NCBI GenBank assembly: GCA_001786395.1
Contig: MFWN01000038.1
Span: forward strand, 1 to 15,111
From: Candidatus Pacearchaeota archaeon RBG_13_36_9
GTDB lineage: Archaea > Nanobdellota > Nanobdellia > Pacearchaeales > GW2011-AR1
Direction of reading: 5' to 3'
Length of the DNA stretch: 15,111 nt
Part shown: positions 13,681 through 15,111 of the stretch, piece by piece
Layout: every line of letters begins with the position of its first letter
How positions within the stretch are numbered: position 1 is the first letter of the stretch
Notes under the pieces: model-generated
What the model was told of the DNA's origin: nothing
What the model saw: the letters and a program-made list of their open reading frames with translations, nothing else
Database searches by the model: none
Made by a program: the position numbers and the translations under genes

Positions 13681-14953
13681 TTTTTCTCATCCTAATAAGC
13701 AAAATAACCATCGCAATTATCAGAGAGATTATTAGTATTCCTAGGAATACTCCTCCCCCGACTAACGCGTAGAGAACATAGTCTGTTTCTTTCTTGAACT
13801 TCAGCTCCACAATCTTACTGGTCTTTTCCCCCTCATAATTTATTGTTATATTTGCCTGAAAATTTTTTTCTTTTATTTCTGAAGCATCAAAAAAACCGCT
13901 AATCTGTTGCTTCTTCCAGGGGTTTAAGGTTATAGAAGGAGTCAGGAATTTAATGTCATGTCCGATAATTTGCACCTCTCCATAAACGTCTCTTATAGGG
14001 TTATTCCAGAAACTTTCTACTTCTATATCCATTTGATTGAGTTTATCTCTCTGGAATTCCTCAGTGTAGTTTGAAATTCCTACATAAAGGGTTCCTAGCC
14101 TGAATATTTGCTCTTTTGTCAGCTCTCCTGCATCATATTTAACTATAGCTTTGGCTCTGTAGTCTCCTGCCTTGTAGTTTGTTGTTTGAAGTTGTTTGCG
14201 GAATGTCTTTTCTTCCTTGGAGTCAAGATAAGCGTTTCCTATATTGACAATTTCAATAGAAGAATCTGAATCATCAAAAATTTCAACAAATGCATTTACA
14301 GTAATCCCTTCTTTGCCCAGATTATTTACTACAAGGGTAAGGTTAACAGGCTCGCCTTGGTTTGCATTATCTACATAAAACTCACTAAGTGAAGCATATT
14401 TTCCAGGATAAGGCACCTTAACAAGAATAACCCCCCTGACATTCCCTGCCATTCCAATACCTTCTCCTTCATCTGCTTTTTGCATTGCTCCTATGAATAT
14501 CTTATGGTTTCCTGGTTCTTCTATATAGTCAGGAAGTTCAACTGTTGCAATAACCTGGCCTCCCCCTACTAAGGAGTCAGTGCTCAATTTCACATACTTT
14601 GCAAGGTCTCCTTCAGCATAAACAGATGCTTTAACGCCGTCATCAAACATATAGCTGAATAAGTAACTCTCTTTTAAGCCTGGCTCAAAATCGACCTCAT
14701 AAATGCCCGGGCTCACTCCAACCATTGCGCTGGCTTGCCAGCTTAAAATAACAATTAATGCACTAAAAACAACTGCCTCTATTTTTTTCATGCCGAAAAC
14801 GGTTTGTTTATGCTCGAGTCCGTTTTCGAGCATCTCAAAAACTTTTGGTTTTTGATGACTCTCAAAGTTCTTTGAACTTTGAAGCAAGAAAATTTTTCTT
14901 GTTTTCTTTTGAATTTTCTGTGCAGAAAATTCCTTCGAGGAATTTTCATGCAT
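13625..14953 (-). CDS. Secreted, C-terminally anchored Ig-like protein
   Basis: From M55 (ATG at 14791) the protein has a normal signal peptide: M-K-K, a hydrophobic core and an A-S-A cleavage region just before V-G-V-S-P-G. Beta-rich domains follow, with a CARDB-like stretch (N-L-T-L-V-V-N-N-L-G). A membrane helix (about 398-420) and a basic tail close the protein, the layout of archaeal COG1470-like envelope proteins. The frame stays open for 54 codons upstream to the ATG at 14953, through six inverted repeats. In AT-rich DNA that is unlikely by chance, so I give the long form, but M55 is the more conventional start. With the next gene it forms a two-gene unit. The function is unknown; location in the envelope is inferred. 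Confidence 0.8.
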   Translation of the reverse strand: MHENSSKEFSAQKIQKKTRKIFLLQSSKNFESHQKPKVFEMLENGLEHKQTVFGMKKIEAVVFSALIVILSWQASAMVGVSPGIYEVDFEPGLKESYLFSYMFDDGVKASVYAEGDLAKYVKLSTDSLVGGGQVIATVELPDYIEEPGNHKIFIGAMQKADEGEGIGMAGNVRGVILVKVPYPGKYASLSEFYVDNANQGEPVNLTLVVNNLGKEGITVNAFVEIFDDSDSSIEIVNIGNAYLDSKEEKTFRKQLQTTNYKAGDYRAKAIVKYDAGELTKEQIFRLGTLYVGISNYTEEFQRDKLNQMDIEVESFWNNPIRDVYGEVQIIGHDIKFLTPSITLNPWKKQQISGFFDASEIKEKNFQANITINYEGEKTSKIVELKFKKETDYVLYALVGGGVFLGILIISLIIAMVILLIRMRKNEKPSPKQQFEKNDRRIK

Positions 14954-14981
14954 CCTAAAGTCGCAATTCTAGAGCGACTTT
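14794..14981. repeat. Cluster of seven or more short perfect inverted repeats
   Basis: Arms are: 14794-14802/14820-14828 (9 bp); 14811-14817/14826-14832 (7 bp, overlapping the first, so the two are mutually exclusive); 14835-14842/14848-14855 (8 bp); 14862-14870/14874-14882 (9 bp); 14885-14892/14894-14901 (8 bp); 14911-14919/14924-14932 (9 bp); 14925-14934/14938-14947 (10 bp, sharing an arm with the previous); 14957-14964/14974-14981 (8 bp). All but the last lie in the 5' end of the open frame 13625-14953; the last is in its leader. The arm sequences differ, so this is not a simple repeat family. Confidence 0.8.
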
Positions 14982-15007
14982 TTGATTTAAAAGAAAGATA
15001 AGTTTAG

Positions 15008-15015
15008 TTTTTATA
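15008..15015 (-). promoter_or_regulatory. TATA box for the gene at 13625-14953
   Basis: The minus strand reads TATAAAAA in an AT-rich context. A start about 26 nt downstream falls near 14985. The leader would begin with the 8-bp hairpin at 14957-14981 and reach the ATG at 14953 after about 30 nt. Confidence 0.45.
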
Positions 15016-15028
15016 GTTTTCTAATTTA

Positions 15029-15111
15029 ATGGTATGGTTCTAAACAAAAAAATTAAAATAAAAGAAGGTGATTAGTGTAAATCCGGACTAAACTGCCCCC
15101 TTACAATACAT
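15029..15111. other. Edge of window, no gene recognised
   Basis: Only a 13-codon open stretch from the ATG at 15034 is visible on the plus strand; I do not call it. The last 40 bases (GGTGATTAG, then GGACTAAACTGCCCCC) are less AT-rich than the preceding sequence and could be the end of a neighbouring gene or mobile element, but no partner end is in the window. Confidence 0.3.

Noticed and set aside
15034..15075. Tiny plus-strand open stretch at the right edge
   Set aside because: It has only 13 codons, no ribosome site and no recognisable product.

Overview
The window looks archaeal and most like a small-genome DPANN lineage such as Pacearchaeota or Woesearchaeota. That placement is inferred from gene style; no marker gene is present to settle it. 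The sequence is AT-rich. The tRNA-Leu carries an intron at the canonical archaeal 37/38 site with bulge-helix-bulge geometry. Several genes have TATA-like boxes and almost no leader, most lack a Shine-Dalgarno site, and the large proteins are secreted or membrane-anchored with very many Asn-X-Ser/Thr sequons.

Left edge (1-705): an intron-containing tRNA-Leu(CAG) on the minus strand, then a small relic of an IS110-family transposase. The relic keeps a strong Shine-Dalgarno site and about 34 N-terminal residues, and hairpins lie upstream of it. A perfect 24-bp palindrome next to a TATA box precedes a single-pass membrane protein gene (712-1503), the only plus-strand protein gene I support apart from the relic.

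Centre (1414-4479): a tight minus-strand operon of MoxR AAA+ ATPase, DUF58 protein and a membrane-anchored VWA (BatA-like) protein. The last of these overlaps the plus-strand gene tail to tail by 90 bp. This trio is a widespread set thought to act in chaperone-like assembly or remodelling of envelope or secreted proteins.

Right two-thirds (4543-14953): a surface-protein locus, all minus strand. In order of transcription it holds a secreted, C-terminally anchored protein (13625-14953), a small membrane-anchored beta-domain protein (13195-13680), two paralogous large ectodomain proteins with cysteine-rich stalks (10913-13060 and 8887-10869), a small ribbon-helix-helix-like regulator (8643-8831), and a 1367-residue Asn-rich cadherin-like protein with a C-terminal membrane anchor (4543-8646). 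The regulator overlaps the giant gene by 4 nt.

Two non-coding signals stand out. First, the short gaps before the second ectodomain gene and before the regulator gene carry GTTAC/GTAAC half-sites spaced exactly 10 bp apart; a looser pair sits in front of moxR. This suggests one regulator ties the surface proteins to the MoxR system. Second, perfect short inverted repeats cluster at the 5' ends of two secreted or membrane protein genes. They lie inside the open reading frames, ahead of the signal or anchor segment, and resemble in-frame palindromic insertions.
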